From assembly GCF_014898815.1 (NCBI RefSeq), contig NW_026515543.1:5022001-5086000 (forward strand): a stretch of DNA of 64,000 nt, in the 5' to 3' direction. The notes under the pieces were generated by a model. It searched no databases and was not told the DNA's origin. It was given only the letters and a program-made list of their open reading frames with translations. Position numbers and translations under genes: made by a program. This DNA is from Panonychus citri. Taxonomy: Eukaryota > Arthropoda > Arachnida > Trombidiformes > Tetranychidae. Each line of letters begins with the position of its first letter. Position 1 is the first letter of the stretch. This document shows, in pieces, positions 60,987 to 64,000 of the stretch.

Positions 60987-62828
60987 TGTTCTTTCTTAAT
61001 TAAGACTATACAAGTCTAAATTATTTCTACCAATGGACACAACAATTAAATCACTAGAAAATCAATTAAACCAAGACAATAACATAAACAGAAACATCAA
61101 TGGGTTTGGTCTTGACATTAATCTATTTTCTTATCCGACCAACAGATGGCGAAGAAAAGAGAAAATCACACAACCAAACGAACGCCATCTGTTGGGAATA
61201 ATAGTAGAAGAGAAATTCTATTCTAAATGGTAAGTTAAATGGTCGCGAGGTGGCGACAGTTGTTCCGAGTTTAAATTCTCCATTTTTTTTCTTGGTTTAA
61301 TTTGAATCAACAGTTGATTGTTTTGGTTTAATTTTCCACAATTAAATCTAATTTGGTTTGATTCTATTATTTTAATCATTTTTTAGAATTTGTTTATTGT
61401 TTCTCTGTACTTTCTTGTATTAGTTAATTCGGTTGGTTTGTGCTTGTAAATTTTTTATGTTGGTACATTGGTCAGCTCAAGTTGATTAAGTCTCGTTTTG
61501 GAACAATCAAAATGATTCATTTAAAATGATTCAAATTTAATCAATGGTAAGATTTCAGTGGATATTATTATTTTTTTTTATTATTGCAATCGAATTATCC
61601 TGTTGATTGTTAATTAGAAATGATCACCGGTAACCAGAAATTGTGCCAATAGAAAGATGATATTCTCCTTTATCCTTAAGTTGTTTTACTTGATCTTCTC
61701 ATGTTAATTATGTGTTTGATTTTTTTTTATTTTCTTTTTCTCTCGATTAATTATCCAGGTAATATTCATCGATGGAGCTTGAGAATAAATCGCAAGGATG
61801 AAGAAACTTGAGGAAAAATTCTTGTAAAACCCAAAGCAAAGATGAAGGATTGATCGGAACTCTTTTTCTTTCACCAGTGAGAGTAATTAAAGAGAGACTC
61901 TTCAAGTCCAAAAGAAATGGTCAACCCATGGGAATAAAAGAAAAAAGAGTCAAGCAATTTAATCTAATCACCTTAATAACCAAATCAATGGTGCAAAAAG
62001 AGAAAAGGAGAAGCTCAACATTAACGAAATCTCTCACTCTCTCTCTCTTCTTCAACTTAAGCTTGTCCACCTTCACTTACCTTGGAGTTACTCTAACTTT
62101 AACTCTAAATGATTAGTTAACAGTCAATTTCCAATCATGAGAAAATTGTAAATCTCATTAAAAATGGATTGATGTAAATTAACTGATGATAAAAAAGACA
62201 AGAAAGTAACAGTTTAATAACAGAAATCACAGGAATACCATCAAGATACCATCCAAATAATTAAATGTGAAAAAAGAGGAAAAAGAAGGAGCAATCACTG
62301 GAAAGAAACTAAATATCATCAAGAGAGAGAAAAACAAAAAAAAACGAACCAACATAAAAAATAAGTAGGACATTGGAGAGAATCATAGAAACAGGTTTAG
62401 TATAAGCAAATTCGGTTGTGAAAAAAAAAGGTGAATGAAAAAAAGAAGCAAAAAAACAACCGAAAAAAGAGTCAAAAGTTTCATAAGAAGAAGATGAAAA
62501 AGCGACACAGATTGAGAGAGAAAAGAAGATAAAAAATGAAAGAAGAGACAAAAAAGAGATTATCAACAGTGTCCAATGGAAATGATGATAAATGGAAGAT
62601 AAAAGAACGATAAAGAATGGAAGATATTACGTTACAATTGTGGGAGAAAGAAAATGATGATGAATGAAACTCGTAGATGGAGCTGGAACTTTGATTGATT
62701 CCAATTCTATGAATGAAGAGAAACAAATCAACTATCAAAGAAAAGGAATAAGATTAATTAGATTACAATAAATTTCTATTAATTTATTTCTTCGATAATT
62801 ATTATTTCTCTAAAAAGAACAAAATTAC
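60987..62828. other. NCKAP1 upstream intergenic region
   Basis: AT-rich, with T-rich and A-rich runs. Small frames at 61033-61233 and 61808-62116 lack convincing protein-like organisation. An ATG immediately followed by GTAAG near 61552 resembles the one-codon exon of kish, but no downstream exon could be joined. Confidence 0.45.
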
Positions 62829-62898
62829 CAACAATTTCATCCTCATCATCTTCTTCATCTTCTTTCCAATCAAGTGTAAAAATTGTTCGTTTTTCCAT
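62829..62898 (-). CDS. Possible first exon of an unknown minus-strand gene
   Basis: ATG at 62898, 23 codons (MEKRTIFTLDWKED then an acidic run) and a GTAATT donor at 62828. The Lys-Arg start followed by Thr-Leu-Asp-Trp looks like protein, but no continuing exon could be identified in the purine/AT-rich DNA downstream. Could equally be chance. Confidence 0.25.
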
Positions 62899-64000
62899 TT
62901 TCTTTTTTTTCTCTTGTTCTTTTCTCTCTTGTGTTTATTTTTGTTATTTCATCCATTAATTTTTTCTGGTTGTTTGTTTTTACTCTCTCATTGATTTTTC
63001 TTCCATCATCATAACAATCCAACGATCAAGTCAATTTGTTAATTGTTAATTAAAGAGAAAGAGAGAAGCGATTCAACTCTCAATGGGTTTGAATCTCTTT
63101 GTTTGTTCACACCGATTTAATTGTTAATCGTATCGATTGGATTTTCGTTGACCATTATTCGTACATTTCCAATATTCAATTGAGAAATAGAATTGGATAA
63201 ATTGTCATAATTAGTAAATGAGAAAGGTGAGCTAATTATTATTTCGCAATTATGATTCTCCTCATTTTCTGTTACTCTTATTATGATGAAATGGTGAGAA
63301 GAGGGAGAGATAATATTACTTTTTCCCCTTCTCTTGTCCTCGTGCTTCTTTCTCCCTCTTTCTCTTTTTCTCTCTTTCTTATTTACTATCAATTTTTACT
63401 CATTCATTCATCATCTTCTTTTACTCATACTCAGTATTTACCTGTTTTCCAGTCGATTTTTATGAATGAATTTCAGTGAGGAGAAAATGATTGAGTAAAA
63501 GAGAAAGTGAAAAATAAGAAAACAAATTCAAATTATTTTTCTTTTCTTTTCTCTAACATTTTCCACTATGATTGCTCTGTGTTAGAGTAAAAGTACTAAT
63601 CAAACCTCATTAGATATTAATAGGTTTCCATCATTCATCAATCACAAATCGATTGTTAATCATCATCATCATCATATTTGCCGTTTAATTTACTTTTTGT
63701 TGATTTTGTTACACATTTTCAACTCTTTCTTTTCATCCTCATCTCTCTCTCTCTCTCTCTCTCATCTTATGTTATTACCATTGCCTGATGATTAAAAGTG
63801 TTGCAATGATAAGTGTTAACTATCATCTTTGTTAATCACAATTAAAGGTAAGTTGATGATAATAAAGTGATTCACCTCAACGTCTACTTTCAAAATGATA
63901 ATATTATCAAATTAACAAATTGACAATCAAACAGTTTCATTTCAATTGTGATTAGTGTTTTGAAAGGTTAACGATATTTAAGATAATCAAATCAATTTTT
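62899..64000. other. Right-end intergenic region
   Basis: AT-rich, with a pyrimidine-rich stretch (63320-63430) and a (CT)n tract at 63742-63763, probably the leader of a gene beyond the window. No coding sequence is supported. Confidence 0.45.

Noticed and set aside
1..64000. CRISPR arrays, operons or bacterial insertion sequences
   Set aside because: Spliceosomal introns and animal genes throughout; the regular repeats are simple microsatellites.

Overview
The window is eukaryotic nuclear DNA. It is AT-rich and gene-dense: about 13 protein genes and one tRNA gene in 64 kb. Introns are mostly 50-500 bp with clean GT-AG borders, and the conserved genes are single-copy animal genes. The mix of orthologues, the compactness and the CT/GA-rich leaders fit a small arthropod genome. 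A spider mite (Acari, Tetranychidae) is my best guess, but this is inference because no species-diagnostic marker was tested.

Layout. 0-8.7 kb: an orphan secreted protein (+), ATG13 (-), tRNA-Leu(AAG) (-), kish/TMEM167 (+) and NAA35 (-). 8.4-21.7 kb: a direct kilobase-scale duplication (copy A about 8405-10627, copy B about 18795-21187). The copies flank an 8.2-kb block that carries an orphan zinc-finger-like gene and a small dead gene. Copy A holds the 5' end of intact NAA35 plus a 3' fragment of a CRAL-TRIO gene. Copy B holds a fragment of NAA35 plus the 3' end of the intact CRAL-TRIO gene. 23.4-31.4 kb: a secreted cysteine-rich protein gene with a MITE-like element in an intron, a foldback element, an ELOVL6-type elongase, a decayed NAA35 fragment and an unrecognised candidate gene. 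31.9-36.0 kb: spermine synthase (-) and NUDT21 (-). 38.1-54.2 kb: tricornered/NDR kinase (+), then a second direct duplication (C 40817-42238; D in two blocks, 47382-48472 and 52951-53247) flanking a FARP-like FERM gene, then a BTB zinc-finger gene. 56-61 kb: NCKAP1/Hem (-), followed by 3 kb with little recognisable.

The genes are mostly housekeeping or signalling genes and do not form one pathway. ATG13 (autophagy initiation), NAA35 (N-terminal acetylation), NUDT21 (mRNA 3'-end processing), SMS (polyamines), kish (secretory pathway), trc (NDR kinase), a FERM protein and NCKAP1 (WAVE complex, actin) simply sit together. No operon-like organisation is seen.

The most interesting structure is the pair of direct duplications. 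In both cases a gene-bearing block sits between two copies of flanking DNA, and each copy truncates the neighbour of the other. This is what insertion of a relocated gene block into a widely staggered break would leave. The duplicated BTB exon is in frame in the truncated copy but carries a one-base deletion in the otherwise complete gene. NAA35 also shows two apparent frame breaks, so sequence error and true decay both need to be considered.
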